DNA from: Marinoscillum sp964351885
GTDB lineage: Bacteria; Bacteroidota; Bacteroidia; Cytophagales; Cyclobacteriaceae
Length of the DNA stretch: 64,000 bases
NCBI GenBank assembly: GCA_964351885.1
Contig: CAYGPP010000002.1
Coordinates: forward strand, 1-64,000
Reading direction: 5' to 3'
Shown here piece by piece: positions 44,336 through 52,713 of this stretch (position 1 is the stretch's first letter; every line of letters begins with the position of its first letter). Both the position numbers and the translations under genes were made by a program. The notes below the pieces were generated by a model. That model was not told where the DNA came from. It worked only from the letters and a program-made list of their open reading frames with translations, and made no database searches.

Positions 44336-45208
44336 ATGCTTAATTCAATGACAGGCTTCGGTTCATCTGAAGCGACCTCCGATCAGTACACCGTAAAAGT
44401 CGAGATCAAGACCCTCAACAGTAAGTTTCTAGATCTAGTCGCAAGATTTCCGCGAGAGCTGTCGGATAGGGAAGCGGATATTAAAAATCTGGCCACTGAG
44501 CATTTGAAAAGAGGAAAAGTCAACCTCTCGATAGATATAATCCCAACGACCACCGAGAACTCAGGTGCATTAGTCAATAAGGAATTATTCAAATCATATT
44601 ATACGCAATTCATAGATCTAGCCAAAGAAGTTGGAGCGGATACTAAGGACGTGTTCCGATTGGCTCTTCACTCTCCAGACGTGATCGCACCTGAACCCAT
44701 GCCAGTAGATTTAGATTGGATCCTGATCAAATCTGTCTTGCTAGAGGCTCTGGATAAATGCAATGAATTCAGAATTCAAGAAGGAAGAAGCTTACAGGAA
44801 AAATTCTCTTCCTACCTGGATACGATTGCGAAAGGATTAGATGTGGTGACTAGTCAGGATGCCAACAGAATAGCGCAAATCAAAGACCGCATCTCTACCA
44901 ATCTTGACGAGATCGCAGAAAAAACTAAAGTAGACCAAAATCGATTCGAACAGGAATTGATATACTACATAGAGAAAATAGATATCACCGAGGAAAAAGT
45001 AAGACTTGGAGGACATCTGAAATATTTCAGAGAAGTCATGGAGTCAGGCTCTATGCAAGGCAAGAAATTAGGTTTTATCTCTCAAGAGATCGGACGTGAG
45101 ATCAACACCATTGGTGCTAAAGCCAACGATGCGCTGATTCAAAGAGAAGTAGTCCAGATGAAGGATGAACTTGAGAAGATCAAAGAACAGTGCATGAATA
45201 TTATTTGA
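44336..45208 (+). CDS. yicC: YicC-family endoribonuclease
   Basis: This 290-residue protein starts with the family signature MLNSMTGFGSSEA and has the YicC_N domain (about 1-155) and DUF1732 (about 205-290: LIYYIEKIDITEEKVRLGGH and KKLGFISQEIGREINTIG). YicC proteins are RNA endonucleases acting on small RNAs and mRNA in E. coli and Bacillus. It begins 9 bp after the upstream gene and ends before a strong bidirectional terminator. The usual downstream partner gmk is not here. Confidence 0.92.
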   Translation: MLNSMTGFGSSEATSDQYTVKVEIKTLNSKFLDLVARFPRELSDREADIKNLATEHLKRGKVNLSIDIIPTTTENSGALVNKELFKSYYTQFIDLAKEVGADTKDVFRLALHSPDVIAPEPMPVDLDWILIKSVLLEALDKCNEFRIQEGRSLQEKFSSYLDTIAKGLDVVTSQDANRIAQIKDRISTNLDEIAEKTKVDQNRFEQELIYYIEKIDITEEKVRLGGHLKYFREVMESGSMQGKKLGFISQEIGREINTIGAKANDALIQREVVQMKDELEKIKEQCMNII

Positions 45209-45260
45209 GCCGTAAGAATGAAATCAAAATCGGCAATTTATTCTGCGAATGCATGAAACT

Positions 45261-45297
45261 AAAAGAGCCATGAAGAATAATTCTTCATGGCTCTTTT
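45261..45297. terminator. Bidirectional terminator between yicC and the DUF2911 gene
   Basis: Perfect 18-bp inverted repeat (45261-45278 with 45280-45297) around one central base; in practice the hairpin closes with a 4-7 nt loop. The outer arms are AAAA and TTTT, giving U-tracts on both strands. Serves the convergent genes on each side. Confidence 0.9.
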
Positions 45298-45316
45298 CAT
45301 TCAAATTCCATCTTAA

Positions 45317-45844
45317 TCAGTCGATATCAAAGCTTGCTAACACCTTATCCCAAGCGAAGCTCACTATGCCTTCTGAGTCAATATCGATAGTGAAAAGTTC
45401 AACTGATTCTTCAGTCATTTCGGGACTTACCTTGATTCGCAGCGCATCCATACCTTCGTCATAGTTGTAATGTCCCCACTGATCCCAAGTCTTATTGAAA
45501 ATAATCGTCCATTCCGAATCTCCCGCGATCGTAAATACGGAATACTTCCCCTTGGCTAATTCTTCCCCTTCTATCATCACATCATTCGACACCTCAATCC
45601 AAGTAGCTTCGTTAGCTCCAGTACGCCACACTTTTCCATAAGGAATAAGTCCATCCAATACTTTACGCCCTTTCACTCCTGGCTGGCTATAATCAATGGT
45701 GATAGTCGTACCATTAACGATTTCAGTCACCTGAGCTGGAGGACTAGGTCGCTTTTTTTTGTCTTTCTGTGCTTCGGCTGCCAGCGCTAACACCATGATA
45801 AGTGTGGCCGAAAGGATTATTCTGAGTCTTGATTGCATGTTCAT
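45317..45844 (-). CDS. DUF2911-family exported protein
   Basis: This 175-residue protein has a signal peptide (about 1-25, ending at AEAQK). Its single domain is characteristic of DUF2911: TITIDYSQPGVKGRKV, GLIPYGKVWRTGANEATWI, KGKYSVFTIAGDSEWTIIFN. The family is common in Bacteroidota and has no established function. It is probably periplasmic. An internal Met three codons in (45838) is also a possible start. Confidence 0.82.
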   Translation of the reverse strand: MNMQSRLRIILSATLIMVLALAAEAQKDKKKRPSPPAQVTEIVNGTTITIDYSQPGVKGRKVLDGLIPYGKVWRTGANEATWIEVSNDVMIEGEELAKGKYSVFTIAGDSEWTIIFNKTWDQWGHYNYDEGMDALRIKVSPEMTEESVELFTIDIDSEGIVSFAWDKVLASFDID

Positions 45845-45870
45845 AATTTATGGTTTAGTTCTCTCACGTT

Positions 45871-45996
45871 TTAAAATGATTTTTGTTCGGAGAGAAGCAA
45901 TGAAGCCTTATCGCCGACTCCAGTCCGGCTGTCCGCTCCTATGGACGCTTCACTTCCGTCCGCTCTATTTTGAGACGCCACCTCTCTAGCAGACAT
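45871..45996 (-). other. Short open frame (41 codons) in a GC-rich intergenic element
   Basis: An ATG at 45996, 6 nt past the purD stop, opens 41 codons ending in TAA at 45871. The product would be rich in Ala, Ser, Gly and charged residues (QNRADGSEASIGADS), with no motif. The same DNA folds: GGACG (45961-45957) with CGTCC (45947-45943), and a GC-rich hairpin around 45915-45931. The frame is preserved by an unusually G+C-rich sequence, so it may be incidental to a repeat element rather than a gene. Confidence 0.25.
45916..45963 (-). repeat. Candidate dispersed GC-rich repeat, copy B
   Basis: Minus-strand core beginning GCGGACGGAAG and ending CGGACTGGAGTC. It shares the order and spacing of CGGA-GGAAG, CAT, AGCG, CAGC and GACTG-AG-C with copy A at 22351-22399. 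Two direct copies of GAGCGGAC lie at its 5' part. It lies downstream of purD, between purD and the DUF2911 gene, on the purD strand. Confidence 0.4.
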
Positions 45997-46001
45997 GACT
46001 C

Positions 46002-47288
46002 CTACTGTCCTAATTCCTGCAAGTCCTTACCTATATCTTTTCGGTAGTTGATTCCTTGCCATTTTACTTTTTCTGCTGACTTATAGCAATTACTTAGTGC
46101 TTCAGATAAATTCTTGCCCAAACCTGTTAAAGCCATCACACGGCCTCCATTGGTAACTAACTTCCCGTCGATACTCCTAGTCCCGGCGTGAAAGGGAATA
46201 ACAGACTTGATCTCCCCTTCTATAGTAATCTCTTTCCCTTTTTCATAAGCTTCTGGATAACCACCGGCTACTAGCACCAAAGTAGCAGCCGTATAAGGCT
46301 CTATTTCCAGTTCAAAATCTCCAAGCTTTCCTTCAGCGGCAGCCACGAGTAATTTAAGCATATCAGATTTAATCCGTGGAAGAACCACCTCAGTTTCAGG
46401 ATCTCCCATACGCACATTATATTCAATGACCTTTGGCTTCCCTCCACTATTCATCAAACCAATGAAGATAAACCCACAGTAATCCATCCCTTCTGCTTGG
46501 ATACCTTCTACTGTCGGTTTTACGACTTCCTCTTCCACTCGCATCATGAAATCTCTGTCTGCAAAGATCACTGGAGAGATAGCTCCCATACCGCCAGTAT
46601 TCAATCCAGTATCACCGTCACCTATTCTTTTATAGTCTTTGGCTTCAGGTAGTATCACATAATCCTTCCCATCTGTTAATACGAATACAGATACTTCAAT
46701 ACCTGTTAAAAACTCTTCAATCAACACTTTGGCACTCGCTTCTCCAAACTGCTTATTTAAAATCAATTCATCCAGGTTTTGCTTGGCTTCATCAATATCT
46801 TCAGTGATTAAGACTCCTTTACCGGCTGCTAATCCATCCGCTTTGAGTACATACGGTGGCTTCAAGCTTTCAAGAAAGGTGTAACCATCCTTGATATTTG
46901 AAGCATCAAAGACTTTAGCGACAGCAGTCGGAATTCCATATTTATTCATGAATTCCTTAGCTACCTCCTTACTTCCTTCTAGGATCGCACCACTTTTGGC
47001 TGGCCCTACGATCAAGAGATTTTTCAATTCTGACAAAGCTTTCAGATCATCTACCAGACCTTCTACCAAAGGCACTTCTGGCCCCACTACTACCAGCTCA
47101 ATCTTATTGGCGAGAATGGTATGTTTCAGCTCCTCTATATTTGATATGTCAATTGCTAGATTAATTGCTAAAGGTTCGGTGCCTCCATTTCCTGGAGCGA
47201 TAAAAATCTTTCCGCATTTTGGGCTTTGTTTTAATTTCCATACGAAAGCATGCTCTCTACCTCCTGATCCGATAATAAGTACGTTCAT
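46002..47288 (-). CDS. purD: Phosphoribosylamine-glycine ligase (GARS)
   Basis: This 428-residue ATP-grasp enzyme joins glycine to 5-phosphoribosylamine in the second step of purine synthesis. Landmarks are MNVLIIGSGGREHAFVWKL (1-19), APGNGGTEP (about 32-40), GPEVPLVEGL, the ATP-grasp loop KADGLAAGKGVLI (about 150-162), GDGDTGLNTGGMGA (about 220-233) and the metal-binding NVRMGDPETE (about 291-300). The ATG at 47288 is used; a TTG 15 nt upstream is inside the leader. An exact -7 box lies in the loop of the recQ terminator upstream. Confidence 0.95.
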   Translation of the reverse strand: MNVLIIGSGGREHAFVWKLKQSPKCGKIFIAPGNGGTEPLAINLAIDISNIEELKHTILANKIELVVVGPEVPLVEGLVDDLKALSELKNLLIVGPAKSGAILEGSKEVAKEFMNKYGIPTAVAKVFDASNIKDGYTFLESLKPPYVLKADGLAAGKGVLITEDIDEAKQNLDELILNKQFGEASAKVLIEEFLTGIEVSVFVLTDGKDYVILPEAKDYKRIGDGDTGLNTGGMGAISPVIFADRDFMMRVEEEVVKPTVEGIQAEGMDYCGFIFIGLMNSGGKPKVIEYNVRMGDPETEVVLPRIKSDMLKLLVAAAEGKLGDFELEIEPYTAATLVLVAGGYPEAYEKGKEITIEGEIKSVIPFHAGTRSIDGKLVTNGGRVMALTGLGKNLSEALSNCYKSAEKVKWQGINYRKDIGKDLQELGQ

Positions 47289-47311
47289 TGATTTATTTGA
47301 CAATTGGACAT

Positions 47312-47337
47312 AAAAAAACCGCCCAAAAATAGACGGT
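47312..47337 (-). terminator. recQ: Intrinsic terminator of recQ, containing the purD -7 box
   Basis: In minus-strand RNA the stem ACCGUC/GGCGGU (47337-47332 with 47323-47318, one G-U pair) has an 8-nt loop and is followed by a seven-U tract (47318-47312). It lies 30 bp after the recQ stop and 24 bp before the purD ATG. The loop and flank hold TATTTTTG (see next entry). Confidence 0.75.
47324..47331 (-). promoter_or_regulatory. purD: -7 box for purD inside the recQ terminator loop
   Basis: Minus strand TATTTTTG, an exact TAnnTTTG match, is 35 nt upstream of the purD ATG. Its position lets purD be transcribed independently of recQ. There is no good TTG at -33, so this is a moderate prediction. 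Confidence 0.4.
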
Positions 47338-47366
47338 ATCTAATTAAGATTATCCGCATTTAATAA

Positions 47367-49547
47367 TTAATGCGCATGCTCGGACATGAATTTGATTCGC
47401 ATCAAGCGGACTTCATCTTCTGAGTAAAACTCCTTCAATTCCTCCATCGCATCTTTGATACTATCAGATTCAGCAGTCATGAAATAATCAGTAATGTCAT
47501 CTTGGCGGTCATCATCAAGCAACTGGTCGATATAATAGTCCAGATTCAACTTTGTACCTCCGTAGCAAATATTCTCGATCTCCTCTACGAGCTTTTCATA
47601 TTTCATTCCTCTTGTCTCCGCAATCTCTTCCAAGTCCATCTGACGGTCTATCTGCTGTATAATCAATATCTTATTCTTAGATTTTACTCCTGCAGTTTTC
47701 ACCAAGACATCTGACGCGGTGAGTATATCATTCTCATCCACATACTTCTCTATCATCTCTAGAAAGGGCTTGCCAAATTTTTTGGCCTTGCTCTCTCCTA
47801 CACCAATGATTTTGATCAAATCATCCATGGTAGTCGGAAACAAAGTAGACATCTCTTCCATAGATGGATCCTGAAAGATCACATATGGAGGCAAATCCTT
47901 CTGTTTTGCTACCTTCTTTCGCAAGCTCTTGATCATATCAAAGAGTGTCTTGTCGTAGGCAGTGGTATTAATTATTTCTTTTTCCGACTCTTCTTCTTCA
48001 CCCTCTTCTTCATATTTATGATCCTTGTATAGTTCAAGGTGAAATGGATCGGCCAAAAAATCTTTTCCTTTTTGAGTTAGTAGAAATATCCCAGGTTGAT
48101 CTATATCTTTAGCAATAAAATCTTTGAGTAAAGTCTGGCGAATAATGGACTTCCAAAAATGCTCGTCTTGCTCTTTCCCTGCACCAAAAACTTCAAGACC
48201 ATCATGGCCATAACTCATTACATGCTCAGTCTTGATCCCTAGCAGCACCTTAGACAAATGATTCAATGTAAATCTCTCATTAGTCTGACCCACTACTTTT
48301 ATGGCTAGCATGACGTATTTCGAACCATCAAAATGCTCCCTTTTGTGGGTACAATTATCACAACCTTCACAATTGTCCATCGGGAAGTCCTCACCGAAGT
48401 AGTGCATTAATTGTGTTCTTCGACACACTGCCGATTCGGCATAAAGAGCCATTTCATCCAGGAGGTATCTAGCATTCTCTCTCTCTGCGACTGCTTTATC
48501 CTTATTGAATTTTTCAAGCTTGAGGATGTCATTATAGCTGTAAAACATCACCACTTTACTCATTATACCATCTCTACCAGCCCTACCAGTCTCCTGATAG
48601 TATCCTTCAATCGACTTAGGCACATCATAATGAACCACAAATCGTACATCTGGTTTATCTATTCCCATTCCAAAGGCTATCGTGGCGACTATTACATCCA
48701 CATCCTCATTAAGAAACGCATCTTGATTTTTAATTCTCACCGCTGCATCCATTCCTGCGTGATATGGAGCGACATTTACACCATTTACTTTCAAGAATCC
48801 AGCAATCTCCTCAACCTTTTTTCTACTCAAACAATAAATAATACCTGACTCACCCTTGTGTTCCTTGACCACACGAATCAGTTGCTTTTTAGCTTCTTTC
48901 TTCGGTTTTACCTCATAAAAAAGATTCGTACGATTGAAGGAGGATTGAAAAACGCTTGCGTCTTCCATTTCCAAATTCTTCTGAATATCAATCTGAACTT
49001 TTGGGGTGGCTGTTGCAGTCAGCGCCACAATCGGAATACTCCCAAGCTCTTTGATGATAGATTTTATCTTCCTGTATTCAGGTCGAAAGTCATGCCCCCA
49101 TTCAGAAATACAGTGTGCTTCATCCACCGCAACGAAGGAAAGATTCGCCTTTTTCAAAAAATTTAGATTTGACTCTTTTGTAAGACTTTCAGGTGCTACG
49201 TATAGAAGCTTAACTTCTCCAGAAAGTGTCTCATTCTTAACCTTGGTAATCTCACCCTTGGTTAAAGTGCTATTGAGGAACTTGGCATTCACTCCAACTG
49301 CATTCATCTGATCTACCTGATTTTTCATCAACGCAATCAAAGGTGAAATCACAATTGCTGTACCTTCTTTTACTATCGCTGGTAGCTGATAGCATAGCGA
49401 TTTCCCTGCACCAGTAGGCATGATAACGAAGGTGTTTTTACCTGCCATAACATGCTCAATAATCTTCTCCTGAGTCCCTCTGAATGTGCTAAATCCAAAG
49501 ACTTTTTTGAGTGTTTCTTTTAGTTGGTAATCTGTTCCTGTCTCCAT
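47367..49547 (-). CDS. recQ: ATP-dependent DNA helicase RecQ
   Basis: This 726-residue 3'-5' helicase acts in recombination and replication-fork repair. Seen in order: the Q motif with FRGTQEKIIEHVMAG (about 18-32), Walker A MPTGAGKS (about 43-50), DEAH (about 141-144), helicase C-terminal domain with GMGIDKPDVRFV and QETGRAGRDG, the RQC zinc ligands in SAVCRRTQLMHYFGED and CEGCDNC (about 373-402), winged helix, and HRDC domain (about 535-610: LFDMIKSLRKKVAKQ). About 110 further residues rich in acidic helices follow the HRDC. The gene ends in its own terminator. Confidence 0.95.
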   Translation of the reverse strand: METGTDYQLKETLKKVFGFSTFRGTQEKIIEHVMAGKNTFVIMPTGAGKSLCYQLPAIVKEGTAIVISPLIALMKNQVDQMNAVGVNAKFLNSTLTKGEITKVKNETLSGEVKLLYVAPESLTKESNLNFLKKANLSFVAVDEAHCISEWGHDFRPEYRKIKSIIKELGSIPIVALTATATPKVQIDIQKNLEMEDASVFQSSFNRTNLFYEVKPKKEAKKQLIRVVKEHKGESGIIYCLSRKKVEEIAGFLKVNGVNVAPYHAGMDAAVRIKNQDAFLNEDVDVIVATIAFGMGIDKPDVRFVVHYDVPKSIEGYYQETGRAGRDGIMSKVVMFYSYNDILKLEKFNKDKAVAERENARYLLDEMALYAESAVCRRTQLMHYFGEDFPMDNCEGCDNCTHKREHFDGSKYVMLAIKVVGQTNERFTLNHLSKVLLGIKTEHVMSYGHDGLEVFGAGKEQDEHFWKSIIRQTLLKDFIAKDIDQPGIFLLTQKGKDFLADPFHLELYKDHKYEEEGEEEESEKEIINTTAYDKTLFDMIKSLRKKVAKQKDLPPYVIFQDPSMEEMSTLFPTTMDDLIKIIGVGESKAKKFGKPFLEMIEKYVDENDILTASDVLVKTAGVKSKNKILIIQQIDRQMDLEEIAETRGMKYEKLVEEIENICYGGTKLNLDYYIDQLLDDDRQDDITDYFMTAESDSIKDAMEELKEFYSEDEVRLMRIKFMSEHAH

Positions 49548-49660
49548 CTTATTCGCTTCACTAGTAGAAATAGAATTTACTAAATTCCGAGCGATCTATT
49601 CCAATTTTTTTGACAATTATTAAACTGCACCCGACCACCTGAGACTTATCTGCGTTCGTA

Positions 49661-49668
49661 TATCTTTG
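49661..49668 (+). promoter_or_regulatory. manC: -7 promoter box of the mannose-1-phosphate guanylyltransferase gene
   Basis: TATCTTTG matches TAnnTTTG exactly, 42 nt before the ATG at 49711. No TTG at the usual -33 position. It lies in the 163-bp divergent region shared with recQ. Confidence 0.5.
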
Positions 49669-49710
49669 TGCGACTTAATCACGCCAATAGCGTAATAGAA
49701 ACACCAAGAA

Positions 49711-50781
49711 ATGAATAAACACTTGCATGTAGTCATAATGGCTGGTGGTACAGGGACAAGATTTTGGCCTTATAGCAGAAATAATAAACCCAAACAATTT
49801 CTAGATGTACTTGGCGCAGGTAGGTCGTTGCTTCAAGCAACTTATGACCGATTTGCGTCAGAAGTTCCTAGCGATCAAATATGGATCGTATCCAATGAGA
49901 TTTACGCCGATCTATTAAGTGAGCAACTTCCAGAGCTACCAAAGGACAATATACTGCTGGAGCCTTCTAAAAGAAATACGGCTCCTTGTATCGCCTATGC
50001 GGCATACAAAATCAAGGAAAAAGATCCTAATGCCATCATGGCTATTTTGCCTTCTGATCATGTAATCTTTAAAGAGAAGGCCTTCTTAGATGTAATCAAT
50101 CAGGCAGTAGAAGCGTGCGATGATTCACGTTTGTTTACCATCGGTATTCAGCCACATCGCCCTGAGACGGGATATGGATATATCCAATATATTGAGTCCG
50201 ACGATTTTGTAAAGGAGGTCAAAACATTTACTGAGAAGCCAGAATTGGACTTGGCTCAGAAATTTATTGAAAGTGGAGATTTTGTCTGGAACGCAGGAAT
50301 TTTTGTTTGGAAAACTTCTGCAATTATCAAGGCATTTGAAACCCATCAGCCTGAATTGGCAGAGACTTTCGCCGAAGGTTCAGGGCATTATTTCACTGAT
50401 CAAGAGTCAAAATTCATCAAATCAGCCTACTCAGTTTCGAAAAGTGATTCCATAGACTATGCGATCATGGAAAAAGCCGAGGAGGTGTATGTAGTTCTTG
50501 GAGATTTTGGATGGTCAGACCTTGGGTCATGGAATGCGCTGCACGAAATCAAAGAGAAAGATAACTTTGGTAACGTGTTTGAAGGTGATGTTACATCTTA
50601 TAATTGCTATGATAACTTCGTATTGAGTAAGACCAAAAGAGTGATTGTCGCCCAGGATCTTAAGGGTTACTTGGTCGCAGATTTTGATGATATTCTGCTA
50701 ATCTGCAAGAAAGATGATTCGAACGTTTTCAGGCAGTTCGTCACTGATGTAAAAAATAAAAAAGGTAGCGACTTTATATAA
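49711..50781 (+). CDS. manC: Mannose-1-phosphate guanylyltransferase
   Basis: This 356-residue enzyme makes GDP-mannose from GTP and mannose-1-phosphate for polysaccharide and glycoprotein synthesis. The nucleotidyltransferase signature is VIMAGGTGTRFWPYSRNNKP (about 8-27), followed by FLDVLG. Catalytic motifs include ILPSDHVI (about 111-118), FTEKPELDLA and WNAGIFVWK (about 192-200). A C-terminal isomerase (cupin) domain found in bifunctional ManC is absent, so it is the single-function type. The 3' end overlaps the convergent rlmB by 8 bp. Confidence 0.92.
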   Translation: MNKHLHVVIMAGGTGTRFWPYSRNNKPKQFLDVLGAGRSLLQATYDRFASEVPSDQIWIVSNEIYADLLSEQLPELPKDNILLEPSKRNTAPCIAYAAYKIKEKDPNAIMAILPSDHVIFKEKAFLDVINQAVEACDDSRLFTIGIQPHRPETGYGYIQYIESDDFVKEVKTFTEKPELDLAQKFIESGDFVWNAGIFVWKTSAIIKAFETHQPELAETFAEGSGHYFTDQESKFIKSAYSVSKSDSIDYAIMEKAEEVYVVLGDFGWSDLGSWNALHEIKEKDNFGNVFEGDVTSYNCYDNFVLSKTKRVIVAQDLKGYLVADFDDILLICKKDDSNVFRQFVTDVKNKKGSDFI

Positions 50782-51520
50782 GTCGTTGCCTGTTTACTTC
50801 ATAAAGCGCTATAGCTGCGGCTACTGAGACATTCAAAGAAGCGATATTTCCAGAGAGAGGAATTTTTACTTGCTTATCTGCCATTTCTAATATGGCTGAG
50901 GAAATACCCTCGTCCTCTGACCCCATCACGATAGCGGTAGGAATCATTAGATCAATATCTTGAAAGTAGGTATCCGACTTTTCAGTACTCGCAACGACTT
51001 GTAGCCCTGAATCTTTCAAATATTGAATGGCTTCTTTAAAGTTGGCTTCCCGACAAACCGGAATATAATTCAAAGCCCCTGCTGAAGTTTTCACTGCATC
51101 AGCATTGATTTGGACGCTGTTTTTTATCGGAATAAGTATCGCGTCAACCCCCATACAATCAGCAGTCCGAGCTATCGCTCCAAAATTTCTTACATCTGTA
51201 ATCCTATCTAAAACCAGAATCAATGGTGTCTTTCTAGACTCAAAAATGCTTGGCAGTAGTTGATCAATAGTGTGATACTGGATTGGTGATAAAAATGCAA
51301 CAACACCTTGATGATTCTTACGGGTAAATCGATTGATTTTTTCAACTGGGACAGTTGATAAAGGAACTTTATATTGATTGATAAGTAATTGTAATTCTCG
51401 GATAAGATCGCTTTTCAATCCCTTTTGGATAAAAACCTTTTCTAGGTCTTTGCCAGATTGGATAGTCTCTATTACAGCCCTGATGCCGTAAATCATGTTC
51501 TCGTTTTTCGTGTTCTCCAT
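50774..51520 (-). CDS. rlmB: 23S rRNA 2'-O-ribose methyltransferase (RlmB/SpoU family)
   Basis: This 248-residue protein matches RlmB, which methylates G2251 of 23S rRNA (E. coli numbering) in the peptidyl-transferase loop. It has an N-terminal SpoU substrate-binding domain (about 5-80: YGIRAVIETIQSGKDLEKVF) and the trefoil-knot SPOUT domain with motif 1 DRITDVRNFGAIARTADCMG (about 104-123), motif 2 IVMGSEDEGIS (about 196-206) and motif 3 IPLSGNIASLNVSVAAAIAL (about 217-236). Its ATG overlaps the GWxTD gene stop by one base (TAATG). Specificity within SpoU enzymes is inferred. Confidence 0.88.
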   Translation of the reverse strand: MENTKNENMIYGIRAVIETIQSGKDLEKVFIQKGLKSDLIRELQLLINQYKVPLSTVPVEKINRFTRKNHQGVVAFLSPIQYHTIDQLLPSIFESRKTPLILVLDRITDVRNFGAIARTADCMGVDAILIPIKNSVQINADAVKTSAGALNYIPVCREANFKEAIQYLKDSGLQVVASTEKSDTYFQDIDLMIPTAIVMGSEDEGISSAILEMADKQVKIPLSGNIASLNVSVAAAIALYEVNRQRLI

Positions 51521-52665
51521 TACAATCCTTTTCTTATCTCACCTACTTGATTATACCACAACTTCTCATACTTCCGATTTCTCATGAGTGAGTACATTGT
51601 TGGCGCAAAGAGAGTCGAAATCCTTATGAATTCAAATTCCACCCCATTGTTATAAGTCCAAGTCTCTACTCTTTCTTGACGAATCACTTTTGCTGGAGCT
51701 CCAAAGATCAGGTAGATCATACCTCGATCCGTTTTCCAACCTTGTTTATAGTCTGTAAATAACCTGTTCACCTCTTCTACTCTGTCATAAAACACCTTGA
51801 TAGCATTCTTGGCTCTAAATTTTGTGCCATAGGTGTCGATCCAAAATACTTCAAAACTCTTTTTGCTGTAATTATTTGTTAGCGATTTAATCTCCGAAGC
51901 GGTTGTAATGTAGATTAATGGGTCTACCAGCTCTATGATTGTCTTATACTTCGGATAGTATTTCGGACATTTCAATAACGTCAGGGCATTTTGATCTAAC
52001 GTGTCATTCTGGAGTAGATAGAATTTGTAATTCTCAAATGATGTAGTTTCTCCATTGAGATAAAAAGAACTGTCAATCTCTAAACTAGGAGAAATAGTCT
52101 TCATTATTCCCATAGGTGGATCAGCGGAACCAAAATTATCTAAATAGGCATATGTATGGATTCTATCTCCGCCTTTAATCAATATCTCATCTGAATTGAT
52201 AAATGCAGTAAAAACTGGTAGACCGTTCGAGTCAACAGGATATAGACTGGGAAATCCTATTAGGGAAACAATCTTAACATCTTCCAAAAAGAATTGTCTC
52301 CTAGATAAATCGCTAAGACTTATTATCAATAACCCAAGGTCAGTTTTGGGTAAGGTCAATTTGAAATATCCCTGTTGTGCATTTAGCACTAAAGTGTCTA
52401 ATCCGGAACTAGACAAAGTATCATGCTCAATCGACGCATACTTATCTTGAACTAAAAAAGTGCATTGTCTTTTAATAATCGAATCTCCCTGGACTCTGAA
52501 AAAAACAACAGTTTGGTCATTTAGAGACACTACTCGATGCTCTATTCTAATGGCCGATTTGGTATCATATTGATAGCTCCAGTCAAATTTTGAGAGGTCT
52601 AATCCAAAAGATTGGAAGGAACTAAAAAAGACAATAATCAGAATAGAGATTTCCCGTTTCCGCAT
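51520..52665 (-). CDS. GWxTD domain-containing protein
   Basis: This 381-residue exported protein ends with the GWxTD domain typical of Bacteroidota: GWKTDRGMIYLIFGAPAKV (about 317-335), followed by ETWTYNNGVEFEF. The ATG at 52665 opens at a signal peptide (MRKREISILIIVFFSSFQSF). The frame is open 111 nt further up, but that would overlap the divergent methyltransferase start at 52714, so it was rejected. Function of the family is unknown. It is translationally coupled to rlmB. Confidence 0.82.
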   Translation of the reverse strand: MRKREISILIIVFFSSFQSFGLDLSKFDWSYQYDTKSAIRIEHRVVSLNDQTVVFFRVQGDSIIKRQCTFLVQDKYASIEHDTLSSSGLDTLVLNAQQGYFKLTLPKTDLGLLIISLSDLSRRQFFLEDVKIVSLIGFPSLYPVDSNGLPVFTAFINSDEILIKGGDRIHTYAYLDNFGSADPPMGIMKTISPSLEIDSSFYLNGETTSFENYKFYLLQNDTLDQNALTLLKCPKYYPKYKTIIELVDPLIYITTASEIKSLTNNYSKKSFEVFWIDTYGTKFRAKNAIKVFYDRVEEVNRLFTDYKQGWKTDRGMIYLIFGAPAKVIRQERVETWTYNNGVEFEFIRISTLFAPTMYSLMRNRKYEKLWYNQVGEIRKGL

Positions 52666-52713
52666 AGGATGAAAATTTAGGTAATTATTTGGTTTCTTTG
52701 CCAAAAAAGAATC

